NCBI GenBank assembly: GCA_947502765.1 | Contig: CANNBA010000003.1 | Location: 52,919-116,918, forward strand | Length of the DNA: 64,000 nucleotides | Source: BACL11 sp945865535 | GTDB taxonomy: Bacteria > Bacteroidota > Bacteroidia > Flavobacteriales > BACL11 | Reading direction: 5' to 3' | Part shown: in pieces, positions 16,533 through 24,843 of the stretch | Position numbering within the stretch: position 1 is the first letter of the stretch | Layout: the number at the start of each line of letters is the position of its first letter | Position numbers and translations under genes: made by a program | The notes under the pieces: generated by a model | Told to the model about the DNA's origin: nothing | What the model saw: the letters and a program-made list of their open reading frames with translations, nothing else | The model's database searches: none

Positions 16533-18278
16533 TTGGATATAATTCAGTTATTGCCTGACCATGTCGCCAACCAAATTGCTGCCGGTGAAGTTATCCAAAG
16601 ACCATCATCTGCAGTTAAAGAAATGTTGGAGAACGCTTTAGATGCGGGAAGTACAGAAATTAAGCTTTTTATAAAAGATGCCGGCAAAACACTTTTGCAA
16701 GTTGTGGATAACGGCTCTGGAATGAGTAAAGCAGATTTAAAGATGTGTTTTGAGCGACATGCTACTTCAAAAATAAAAAGTGCTGATGATTTATTTAATA
16801 TCAAAAGCATGGGATTTAGAGGAGAAGCCATGGCATCAATTGCTGCAATTGCTCATGTTGAAGTCACTTCAAAATTGACCGACAAAGAACTAGGAACTCA
16901 TTTAATTATTGAAGGAAGTAAGATCACAAATCATGAAGATTACGCTAGTTCAAATGGAACTTCAATGAAAGTAAAAAACCTATTTTATAATGTCCCTGCT
17001 AGAAGAAATTTCTTAAAGTCAGATCAAGTGGAGATGCGGCATATAGTGGAAGAATTTACCCGAATTGCACTTGCAAATCCTAAAGTGAAAATGCAACTTT
17101 TTCATAATAATAGCGAGTTGTTTCACTTACCAAGTTCTAATTTAAGACAAAGAATCGTAAATATTATTGGAGATAAAAAAAACGAAACTCTTGTGCCTAT
17201 TGAAGAAGAAACCACACTAGTGAAAATTACTGGTTTTGTAGGAAAGCCTGAAGCAGCCAAAAGAACAAGAGGAGAACAATACTTTTTTGTGAATAAAAGA
17301 TTTATAAAAAGTCAGTATCTCCATCATGCGGTAAGCAAAGCTTTTGAAGAAGTGATTGCTTACAATTATTTTCCATCTTACTTTATCAATCTTAGCATAG
17401 ATCCTAAACTTATTGATATAAATATTCATCCTACAAAAACAGAAATTAAATTTGAGGATGAAAATGCTATTTATGCAATAATTAGAGCAACAGTAAAGCG
17501 ATCATTAGGAGCTTACAATATCGCCCCTTCACTAGATTTCTCTCAGGAATTATCTTTTGATCTTGATTTTTCAAATAAAGAGCCTAAAACACTCCGTCAA
17601 CCAACTATTAAAGTGGATTCAACTTATAATCCGTTTGAAAAAAAAAGTGAATATAAGCTAGAAACAGTAATAGAAAAAGAATGGAAACAGCCCACTTTAT
17701 CAGAGGAGTTTGACTCAAAAAATGAGCTCAATAAGTTAAGTCAAATTGGAAATCATTTTATAGCTGTGCCCAATGAAAATGGTCTTTTGTTAATCCACCA
17801 AAGAAGAGCGCACAAGCGTATTTTGTTTGAATACTTCAAAAATATTCTAAGCCAACAAAAAGACCAATCCCAACAATTACTTTTTCCAAAGGAAATAAAT
17901 CTCAACAATACAGAGTTAGAATTTATCGTTAGTATGCAAAAAGAGCTTAATGCAGTTGGGTTTATTTTTGAGTTTAAGGATAGTACTTTGGTAATTAGCG
18001 GAATTCCACCAGAGTGCCAAGAGGAAAACTTACATGGAATTATTGAAAATCTTATTGAGCAAGCTAAAAACTCCGAACAATTAAACATAAACCAGAAAGA
18101 CAATCTAGCAAAATCATTAGCTACATCACTTGCGATAAGCGAGTTTAAAAAACTTGCTGATGAAGAAATGAAATCATTAAAGAATGAACTTTTAAAATGC
18201 AAATCCCCAAGTGTTTGCCCAAGTGGAAAACGCACCATGATAAATTTAAAAACTGCTGATTTAGAAAAATACTTTTAA
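16533..18278 (+). CDS. mutL: DNA mismatch repair protein MutL (TTG start)
   Basis: GHKL ATPase that couples MutS mismatch recognition to strand processing. 581 residues. N-terminal ATPase: E30 and N34 in EMLENALDAG, DNGSGM (59-64), FRGEAM (95-100), and NVPARRNFLKS. The start is TTG, since the in-frame stop at 16515-16517 leaves no ATG and the conserved DIIQLLPDHVANQIAAGEV begins one codon in. In the C-terminal domain the usual endonuclease motif (DQH-A-x-x-E type) reads HQRRAHKR (422-429), lacking the Asp, His and Glu, so nicking activity is doubtful. The nearby CPSGKRT also departs from the classical C-P-x-G-R-P. It ends 1 bp before the first rhomboid gene. Confidence 0.93.
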   Translation: MDIIQLLPDHVANQIAAGEVIQRPSSAVKEMLENALDAGSTEIKLFIKDAGKTLLQVVDNGSGMSKADLKMCFERHATSKIKSADDLFNIKSMGFRGEAMASIAAIAHVEVTSKLTDKELGTHLIIEGSKITNHEDYASSNGTSMKVKNLFYNVPARRNFLKSDQVEMRHIVEEFTRIALANPKVKMQLFHNNSELFHLPSSNLRQRIVNIIGDKKNETLVPIEEETTLVKITGFVGKPEAAKRTRGEQYFFVNKRFIKSQYLHHAVSKAFEEVIAYNYFPSYFINLSIDPKLIDINIHPTKTEIKFEDENAIYAIIRATVKRSLGAYNIAPSLDFSQELSFDLDFSNKEPKTLRQPTIKVDSTYNPFEKKSEYKLETVIEKEWKQPTLSEEFDSKNELNKLSQIGNHFIAVPNENGLLLIHQRRAHKRILFEYFKNILSQQKDQSQQLLFPKEINLNNTELEFIVSMQKELNAVGFIFEFKDSTLVISGIPPECQEENLHGIIENLIEQAKNSEQLNINQKDNLAKSLATSLAISEFKKLADEEMKSLKNELLKCKSPSVCPSGKRTMINLKTADLEKYF

Positions 18279-18279
18279 A

Positions 18280-19017
18280 ATGTACAGACCCACATCATTT
18301 AGCCAACTTCCTGAAATAGTTAAGAACTTACTTATAATAAATGGATTATTGTTTTTAGGCACAATTTCATTAGAGAATTACGGAATTGATTTGACCCAAA
18401 TGCTTGCATTGCATCAATTTCAATCACCTGACTTTAGGCCTCATCAATTAGTAACACATATGTTTATGCATGCTAATTTTACTCATTTATTTTTTAACAT
18501 GTTTGCCCTTTGGATGTTCGGCAAAACTCTAGAAAATGTATGGGGAGGAAAAAGATTCTTGATCTATTATATGTTTACAGGGCTCGGGGCTGCAGCACTG
18601 CATTTAGGAGTAAGCCAATATGAGATTTTAAGTTTACAAGCTCAACTTAACTCATCTGATTTAAATATGATTTTAGAAAATGGAAATAGTGTTTTACAAG
18701 GAAATCAGAATTACTCTAACCAGATAATGGGAAAACTTAATTTACTTATAAATACTCCAACAGTAGGTGCTTCAGGGGCAGTATTTGGGATTCTCTTAGC
18801 ATTTGGAATGTTATTTCCAAATACTTTGCTATATATCTATTTTGCAATTCCAATAAAAGCCAAATACTTTGTAATGGTATATGGAGCGCTAGAACTTTAT
18901 TCCGGCTTAAGTAATAATCCGGCAGATAATGTAGCCCATTTTGCACATTTGGGAGGGATGCTTTTTGGATTCCTACTTCTAAAATATTGGCAAAAAAATA
19001 ATACTCAATTCTACTAA
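18280..19017 (+). CDS. Rhomboid family intramembrane serine protease (first of a pair)
   Basis: 245 residues, about six membrane helices. Catalytic Ser-His dyad: S165 in TVGASGAVFG and H223 in AHFAHLGGMLFG. H69 and N73 (HLFFNMFALWMFG) form the oxyanion region. A loop of about 45 residues rich in Asn/Gln/Leu separates helices 3 and 4. Rhomboids cleave membrane-anchored substrates; none can be named here. Its TAA shares an A with the ATG of the second rhomboid gene (TAATG), so translation is coupled. Two rhomboids after mutL is a recurrent order in Flavobacteriia, to my knowledge. Confidence 0.92.
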   Translation: MYRPTSFSQLPEIVKNLLIINGLLFLGTISLENYGIDLTQMLALHQFQSPDFRPHQLVTHMFMHANFTHLFFNMFALWMFGKTLENVWGGKRFLIYYMFTGLGAAALHLGVSQYEILSLQAQLNSSDLNMILENGNSVLQGNQNYSNQIMGKLNLLINTPTVGASGAVFGILLAFGMLFPNTLLYIYFAIPIKAKYFVMVYGALELYSGLSNNPADNVAHFAHLGGMLFGFLLLKYWQKNNTQFY

Positions 19018-19895
19018 TGGATAGTATTTTAAATAATCTAAAGAAAGAATTTAAACAAGGTACTATTACTAACAAACTCATCTATATAAATGTAGGTATA
19101 TTTTTACTATTCAGCATTTTAGGAGTATTTTCATTCATGTTTCAATTTGATTTTCAAGCTATTTTAAATAAATTATATTTACCTGCAAATGCCAGCATTC
19201 TAATAAAACAACCATGGTCATTTCTCTCTTATATGTTTTTGCATAGTGGATTTTTACATCTGCTTTTTAATATGGTTTGGCTTCATTTTGGCGGAAAACT
19301 ATTTCTGCAATATCTAAATCCCAAGCAATTATTAAGTACCTATATACTAGGAGGATTCTTTGGAGGAATACTCTTTATCATGGCTTATAATTATGTGCCT
19401 GCTTTTGAGTTATTAGCTGCTCAAGCATCAGCAGTTGGTGCATCAGCATCAGTACTTGCAATTGTAATTGCTATAGCTACTTATACCCCAAATTATCCTG
19501 TGCAATTTCCATTTATTGGATTTATAAAACTAAAATACATTGCAATATTTATGGTATTGCTAGATATATTAAGTATTCCAAAAGGAAATGCAGGAGGGCA
19601 TATAGCGCATTTAGGAGGGGCACTCTTTGGATATCTTTACATTAAGCAATTACAAACAGGAAACAATTTGAGCATTAATTTCTCCAATTTTTTAGAACGA
19701 CTTATCAATACATTCAAAACAAAAAGCAAACTAAAAAAAGTACATAAAAGAGCAAAATCAGACTATGAGTTTAATGCGGAAAAATCAGCAAAACAAAAGG
19801 AAATTGATAAAATTTTGGAGAAAATTGCCAACTCAGGTTATGAAAGTTTAAGTAAAGAGGAAAAAACAACTCTTTTTAGTGCAAGCAAAAAATAA
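19017..19895 (+). CDS. Rhomboid protease with cytoplasmic C-terminal tail (second of a pair)
   Basis: 292 residues. Rhomboid core 20-210 with H81/N85 (HLLFNMVWLHFGG), S143 in VGASASVLA and H198 in GHIAHLGGALFG, so the dyad is intact. After the last helix comes a Lys-rich linker and a short helical tail (about 250-292, KQKEIDKILEKIANSGYESLSKEEKTTL shortened here), matching a small domain of unknown function common at the end of Bacteroidota rhomboids (DUF6576-like). The tail may bind substrate or regulate activity. The start overlaps the first rhomboid by one base, and the EEP gene follows with no gap. Confidence 0.9.
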   Translation: MDSILNNLKKEFKQGTITNKLIYINVGIFLLFSILGVFSFMFQFDFQAILNKLYLPANASILIKQPWSFLSYMFLHSGFLHLLFNMVWLHFGGKLFLQYLNPKQLLSTYILGGFFGGILFIMAYNYVPAFELLAAQASAVGASASVLAIVIAIATYTPNYPVQFPFIGFIKLKYIAIFMVLLDILSIPKGNAGGHIAHLGGALFGYLYIKQLQTGNNLSINFSNFLERLINTFKTKSKLKKVHKRAKSDYEFNAEKSAKQKEIDKILEKIANSGYESLSKEEKTTLFSASKK

Positions 19896-20942
19896 ATGAA
19901 AAAATTATCTCTAATAAATAAACTGTTATATTTTCTGAATGCTATCAGCTTATTATTACTCATTTTCTCTTATTTATCTCCTTATATAAGCCCTACACTT
20001 TTTTGGCCCATCTCATTTATTGGATTAATATTTCCAATTGTATATATTATTAATATCGTATTTCTAATCTACTGGCTAATTGGCTTTAAAAAACCAATCT
20101 GGGCAAACATTATTATCCTGTTAATAGGAATTGGAAATATTAGCAATTATGTGGGTATTTCGCCAAATAGTAGCTCATCAAAAGAAAATATAAAGGTACT
20201 AAGCTATAATGTGCGTTTGTTTAACAAGTACAATTGGTTAGAAAAACCCAATGTTAAAAAAGAAATATTTAATTTTTTAAAAACAGAAAATGCAGATATT
20301 CTTTGCATACAAGAGTTCTATACTCCTGATGAAATACCCAATTTGAACTACCCTTACAGCCATATTGGATTGCAGAGCCAAAAAAGTCAATCGCACATGG
20401 CTATTTACAGTAACTATCCTCAAATCAAGAAGGAAACTGTAAGCATTAAAGGAGAGCGAATGAATAATACTTGCATCTATTCCGATATGCTAATTAAAGG
20501 CGATACTATTAGAGTTTACAACATACATTTAGCAAGTAATTGGTTTAATAGTTCTGATTATTCCTTTATGCAAAACCCTCAGCAAGAGAAACTCAAAGAA
20601 GGGATATTGGGTATCACTAAGAGAATGAGAACAAGTTATAAAAAAAGAGCTGAAGAAGTAGATGTAATTAAAGAGCATATGCTATCAAGCCCTTACCCAT
20701 TAATTGTTTGTGGAGATTTTAACGACACGCCTCTTTCATATGCTTACCATTCCACTAAAGGAAATCTAGTAGATGCTTTTAGCCAATCAGGGAAAGGTAT
20801 TGGCAGCTCATTTGTTAAAATTCCAGCACTTAGAATTGATTATATTTTGCATGATGCTGAATTCAAAAGTACTAACTATCAGAAATACAATCAAATTCTA
20901 TCGGATCATTATGCTGTGAGTTGTGAAATAACTACTCCTTAA
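19896..20942 (+). CDS. Membrane-anchored endonuclease/exonuclease/phosphatase (EEP) family protein
   Basis: 348 residues. Three hydrophobic helices in the first 90 residues anchor the protein, and the EEP fold follows from about 100: IKVLSYNVRLFN (metal/Asn site), ILCIQEFY (catalytic Glu), YNIHLAS, CGDFNDTP and RIDYILHD with LSDHYAV (catalytic Asp-His). All expected catalytic motifs are visible. Members hydrolyse phosphodiesters in nucleic acids, inositol phosphates or sphingomyelin; the substrate cannot be told from sequence. It begins directly after the rhomboid stop and its last 11 bp overlap the convergent YbbR gene. Confidence 0.9.
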   Translation: MKKLSLINKLLYFLNAISLLLLIFSYLSPYISPTLFWPISFIGLIFPIVYIINIVFLIYWLIGFKKPIWANIIILLIGIGNISNYVGISPNSSSSKENIKVLSYNVRLFNKYNWLEKPNVKKEIFNFLKTENADILCIQEFYTPDEIPNLNYPYSHIGLQSQKSQSHMAIYSNYPQIKKETVSIKGERMNNTCIYSDMLIKGDTIRVYNIHLASNWFNSSDYSFMQNPQQEKLKEGILGITKRMRTSYKKRAEEVDVIKEHMLSSPYPLIVCGDFNDTPLSYAYHSTKGNLVDAFSQSGKGIGSSFVKIPALRIDYILHDAEFKSTNYQKYNQILSDHYAVSCEITTP

Positions 20943-21912
20943 TTAAAAGGAACTCTAAGCGATTAGGATAAATACGCTCAAGCTTTATATTTTCAGATAA
21001 ATTATCATATTTTACAGCAATCGTTTTTTGCTCTCCAAGCTCAGAGGCATCAATAAATAATTTTAATGAATTTGTTTTTAAAAGTTGGTATTTATCTTTA
21101 GGTAGCCTTAAAGTGACACTTACATCTCTAGGAAATAGCTTCATAGAATATCCTTTTTTAAGATTACGAATTTCAACTTCTTGTGTAATAATTTGCTCAA
21201 TAAAGGGTTCAACAATGAGCTCCACCGAAACAGAACTAGTTTTGCATTTCAAACCATTTGGCAAAAAAAGAGCAATCTCATGCGTCTGATTTTTATCAAG
21301 GTTATTTAACTTTAACAAATCAGTTGTAACACTACTAATTGTATCTAACAAATCCTGCTCACCATAAATGATTACCGAACTAGGAGTTAATTTTATATCA
21401 TTAGCCAGCCAAAATTCCTGCTTGAAACTAATCTCCGAATTTAATACCACTGGAACTTCTTTTTTAATTTTGTTAGCAAAGGGTATGATTATCCTTTCAG
21501 GATTTATATTCAGTATCTCTATTGATGTACCCAAAACATCTATCACTTCTTGTCGCTTAGAATTCATAATCCATAAAAAGTTCTTGCCATTAGTTATTGG
21601 TTGAGAGTTAGCCGCCTTATAATCTAAAATCAGTGAATTGTAGTTAAATAAATGAAATGAAATGATGGAAGTACCAGCAGCTTTTACACGTACCTGAACA
21701 AAATCAACTGGCTTAACAACTTCCATCAAATCAGCAGGATAATTGATATACTTAATAGGAACCAAAAAAGTAGTTTCATGTGTTTTTGACAACATAGTCA
21801 AAAACCAAAATACACAAGAAATAAAGAAGAAAAAAGCATAGGTATTTAACTTCTTGTTTTTTGATAAGGACTTAAAAAAATTACCAACTATTTCTTTTAA
21901 GTTAGCAAACAT
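20932..21912 (-). CDS. YbbR-like domain protein (CdaR-like)
   Basis: 326 residues. One N-terminal membrane helix (24-42, TYAFFFFISCVFWFLTML) followed by tandem YbbR-like beta-rich repeats (FLVPIKYINYP at about 50, PVVLNSEISFKQEFWLAN at about 155, a third repeat near 235). In Firmicutes such a protein (CdaR) regulates the diadenylate cyclase CdaA; in Bacteroidota it usually sits between yajC and coaE and its role is unproven. Here it is directly downstream of yajC (1-bp overlap) but coaE lies elsewhere. It overlaps the EEP gene end by 11 bp. Confidence 0.82.
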   Translation of the reverse strand: MFANLKEIVGNFFKSLSKNKKLNTYAFFFFISCVFWFLTMLSKTHETTFLVPIKYINYPADLMEVVKPVDFVQVRVKAAGTSIISFHLFNYNSLILDYKAANSQPITNGKNFLWIMNSKRQEVIDVLGTSIEILNINPERIIIPFANKIKKEVPVVLNSEISFKQEFWLANDIKLTPSSVIIYGEQDLLDTISSVTTDLLKLNNLDKNQTHEIALFLPNGLKCKTSSVSVELIVEPFIEQIITQEVEIRNLKKGYSMKLFPRDVSVTLRLPKDKYQLLKTNSLKLFIDASELGEQKTIAVKYDNLSENIKLERIYPNRLEFLLIKE

Positions 21913-22208
21913 TACTTTTGTTCAATACTGACTTCACCACTCATTGACACTGCTGATTTTTCTACTTTTAGTGTAGTTCCACCATGTACCTCAATAATAA
22001 CAGTATCTTCTTTTATATCGGTAATTTTTCCGTGTATTCCTCCAATAGTAATTACTTTATCTCCTTTTTGTAATGCTAAGCGATATTCACGTTCTTTCTT
22101 TTGCTTTTTAATTTGAGGACGAATCATGAAAAAATACATTACGGCAAAAATCATACCGAACATAATTAGCGAACTCATACCTGAACCTGCTGCTTGTAAT
22201 AAAATCAT
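21912..22208 (-). CDS. yajC: Preprotein translocase accessory subunit YajC
   Basis: 98 residues. One membrane helix with the family signature MFGMIFAVMYFFMIRPQIKKQKK, then a small cytoplasmic domain with GDKVITIGGIHGKITDI. YajC associates with SecDF-SecYEG and helps protein export. It lies 2 bp after the DUF1573 gene and overlaps the YbbR gene start by one base, in the common Bacteroidota order nusB-DUF1573-yajC-YbbR. Confidence 0.95.
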   Translation of the reverse strand: MILLQAAGSGMSSLIMFGMIFAVMYFFMIRPQIKKQKKEREYRLALQKGDKVITIGGIHGKITDIKEDTVIIEVHGGTTLKVEKSAVSMSGEVSIEQK

Positions 22209-22210
22209 AA

Positions 22211-22669
22211 TTAATTGTTTTTAGGAACTAAAACTGTTCCTTTTATTGTTAATACTATTGTGCTTGGAATTGCATTAGTAACTAAAGTTACTATTTTATT
22301 TTGTTTTCCTTCTTTTTTACCACTGTTAAAAGTAACTTTAATGATGGCATCCTTTCCTGCAGTAACAGCTTCTTTTGGCCACTCAGGAACTGTACACCCA
22401 CAACTTCCTTTAGCAGAGCGAATTAAAAGTGGAGCATCCCCAATATTTTTTAATCTAAACTCTGTACTAACTGATTCATCTTGATTGATTTCTCCAAAAT
22501 CAAAAAAATCTTTCTCAACTTTAATTTTTGGCATTGCAACTTGATTGGTATTTTTATCAGCTGTTAGTGGACTTTGTACTAAATCGGTAGTGATTTTTTG
22601 TTCTTGAGCTTTCGTGCATGAGGCTAGAACTAAAAGAGCAAAACATATAATTATTGTTTTCATATTCAT
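22211..22669 (-). CDS. DUF1573 lipoprotein
   Basis: 152 residues from the ATG at 22669; an upstream TTG at 22675 would add two residues and is less likely, and the ATG at 22663 is also possible. The lipobox LLVLASC gives lipidation near residue 18. The mature domain is an immunoglobulin-like DUF1573 fold with DFGEINQDESVSTEFRLKN and the hallmark GSCGCTVPEWPKEAV, then GTVLVP. The fold resembles ASPM/SPD-2/hydin domains; the function is unknown. The gene is between nusB (20 bp) and yajC (2 bp). Confidence 0.88.
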   Translation of the reverse strand: MNMKTIIICFALLVLASCTKAQEQKITTDLVQSPLTADKNTNQVAMPKIKVEKDFFDFGEINQDESVSTEFRLKNIGDAPLLIRSAKGSCGCTVPEWPKEAVTAGKDAIIKVTFNSGKKEGKQNKIVTLVTNAIPSTIVLTIKGTVLVPKNN

Positions 22670-22689
22670 TTTCAAAATTACTATTTTTT

Positions 22690-23619
22690 TTAAACTAATC
22701 CTCTACCTACTTTTTTAATCTTCCCTTCTTTTGTATAAGTTTTTACAAAATTATCTAAAAGACCATTTACAAATAATTTGCTTTTTGAGGTGCTGTAATA
22801 TTTTGCAATTTCAATGTACTCATTCATAGATACCTTGATTGGTAAATTTGGCATTGTTAAGATTTCTGCAAAAGCCATTTTAAGAAAAAGTTGATCCATT
22901 TTTGCAATACGCTCCAATTCCCAATTTTTGGCAAATTTTACAATAATCTTTTCGTATTCAACATTGTTATTTATTGTATTTCTAAAAAGATGTAAGGCAA
23001 ACTCTTTATCCGAAATATCATTAAAGACTCCCTCAGGATTCATACTCGTATCATCTTTAATATCCCCAAAAATAATGGTAGCAATAAATGGCAAATCATC
23101 AATCCAGTAAATACTTCTTTCCTCAAAAATATGATGTACAAGTTCATTATTAAGGACATAATCATTCATTACATCAATAATAAACTTCTTATCGTAATCA
23201 GAAGATTTATTATTAGATTCTAAATACTTAGTATATAGCTCAGACTTAAGAATTATATTAAATAATTTACGTGCAATATCATGATCATTTTTTAGCCAAA
23301 TACCTGAAACTTTTGACACTTTATCCATCAAAGTCTGATCATTTCGGATACTAGAAATAATTTTATTATTTACAAACCTTGTATTTGGATCTAAGTCAAG
23401 TGGAGAAGGTAGGTGTTTCTTTTTGCCATCTTCATAAAAATTATCTGCATGTTTTACAATCTCAATAAGCAATGAAATTATTACTAATTTCAATTCAACT
23501 ACCTCATCAAAATGCTTGAGCATTGCTTTTTCGGCAGCTGGGATTTGGTTGGTTTTTGAAGAGAAGTAAGCATACAAAGATTGCATTACTTTTATTCTAA
23601 TATGTCTTCTACTGAGCAT
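22690..23619 (-). CDS. nusB: Transcription antitermination factor NusB (long Bacteroidota form)
   Basis: 309 residues, about twice the length of E. coli NusB. The N-terminus MLSRRHIRIKVMQSLYAYF is the standard RNA-binding helix. The C-terminal half carries the conserved RIAKMDQLFLKMAFAEIL, then PIKVSMNEYIEIAKYYSTSKSKLFVNGLLD, as in all NusB. The extra 120-150 residues in the middle are typical of this phylum. NusB binds boxA RNA with NusE (S10) for rRNA antitermination. It is followed by DUF1573-yajC-YbbR and preceded after 6 bp by the dehydrogenase gene. Confidence 0.92.
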   Translation of the reverse strand: MLSRRHIRIKVMQSLYAYFSSKTNQIPAAEKAMLKHFDEVVELKLVIISLLIEIVKHADNFYEDGKKKHLPSPLDLDPNTRFVNNKIISSIRNDQTLMDKVSKVSGIWLKNDHDIARKLFNIILKSELYTKYLESNNKSSDYDKKFIIDVMNDYVLNNELVHHIFEERSIYWIDDLPFIATIIFGDIKDDTSMNPEGVFNDISDKEFALHLFRNTINNNVEYEKIIVKFAKNWELERIAKMDQLFLKMAFAEILTMPNLPIKVSMNEYIEIAKYYSTSKSKLFVNGLLDNFVKTYTKEGKIKKVGRGLV

Positions 23620-23625
23620 TAGATA

Positions 23626-24717
23626 TTAAGCGTTTTTTCTCTCGTTAATTCTTTGTTGAGCCATTTCTAAGGCTGCTTGATGTGTTGTAATTTGTTCCAA
23701 CTCCGCTTTATTTAAAATCTCTAAAGTGGTATGGTATATTTCTCTAGTTTGACTCATAGCTTGTTCTCTATTATATCCTTTAAGTTCAGAATACACATTT
23801 ATTAACCCTCCAGCATTAATCAAAAAGTCAGGAGCATAACAGATTCCTTTATCAGCACATAGTTTCCCGTCTCTTTCCTCATCTGCTAACTGATTATTTG
23901 CAGCACCAGCAATAATCTCACATTTTAATCTACTAATTGTATCCGGATTAACAGTACCGCCCAAAGCACAAGGAGCATAAATATCCATATCTAAATCAAA
24001 AATAGCATCACCCATTACTATAGTCGCACCAAACTTCTGAGCTGACTCATTTAATTTTTGCTCATTTATATCATTAATAATAACATGTGCTCCTTCTTCA
24101 GTTAAGTGTTTTACCAGGTTTTCTCCAACGTGACCAACCCCTTGAACTACAACAGTTTTACCCACTAATTTATCAGAGCCCCATTTGAATTTTGCGGATG
24201 CTTTCATTCCCATATATACACCAAAAGCAGTTACAGGAGAAGGATCTCCACTACCACCCATGCTTTCAGGAATACCCGTAACATGTTTGGTTTCCATACG
24301 CACATATTCCATATCCTTGGTGCTCATGCCTACATCTTCAGCAGTAATATATTTACCTCCAAGACTATCAACATATTGTCCGAATTTACGCATTAATGCT
24401 TCCGTTTTCTCAGTTTTAGAATTACCCATAATAACTGCTTTACCGCCTCCTAATTCAAGTCCTGATATTGCCGCTTTAAGGGTCATTCCTCTTGATAATC
24501 TTAAAACATCTTGAAAAGCATCTTCTTCATCAGCATAATCCCACATTCTAGTGCCTCCTAAAGCAGGGCCTAAAGTAGTATCGTGAATTGCAATAATAGC
24601 TTTTAAACCTGTTTCGGCATCTTGGCAGAAAACTACTTGTTCATGTCCCATAAGAGTCATCTTGCTAAGTGCTAAATCCTTTCTTTCAACTGTTTTTTGT
24701 GCCTTTGCTATTGTCAT
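23626..24717 (-). CDS. Glu/Leu/Phe/Val dehydrogenase (leucine dehydrogenase-like)
   Basis: NAD(P)-dependent oxidative deamination of an amino acid. 363 residues. Substrate domain with LGPALGGTRMW, K81 and K93 in TLKAAISGLELGGGKAVIM, and AEDVGMSTKDM; nucleotide domain with VVVQGVGHVGENLVKHL and a downstream acidic residue. The short length and GLELGGGK pattern match leucine/valine dehydrogenases rather than hexameric glutamate dehydrogenase, but substrate choice is uncertain. It is 6 bp upstream of nusB. No clear promoter box was found in the 126 bp shared with the divergent ABC gene on this strand. Confidence 0.9.
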   Translation of the reverse strand: MTIAKAQKTVERKDLALSKMTLMGHEQVVFCQDAETGLKAIIAIHDTTLGPALGGTRMWDYADEEDAFQDVLRLSRGMTLKAAISGLELGGGKAVIMGNSKTEKTEALMRKFGQYVDSLGGKYITAEDVGMSTKDMEYVRMETKHVTGIPESMGGSGDPSPVTAFGVYMGMKASAKFKWGSDKLVGKTVVVQGVGHVGENLVKHLTEEGAHVIINDINEQKLNESAQKFGATIVMGDAIFDLDMDIYAPCALGGTVNPDTISRLKCEIIAGAANNQLADEERDGKLCADKGICYAPDFLINAGGLINVYSELKGYNREQAMSQTREIYHTTLEILNKAELEQITTHQAALEMAQQRINERKNA

Positions 24718-24806
24718 AAATATGTCAATTTTTACTATTTAATAAGATAATTCAACTTTAAAAAAGAAATAACTTCTATTTTTAAAGCGGTCGCGAATTT
24801 ACTTAT

Positions 24807-24814
24807 TATTTTTG
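24807..24814 (+). promoter_or_regulatory. -7 box TATTTTTG for the ABC exporter
   Basis: Matches TAnnTTTG and lies 29 nt before the ATG at 24844. No -33 element is evident. Confidence 0.4.
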
Positions 24815-24843
24815 GCAATTCAATTAAAGTATAGAAGCAACTA

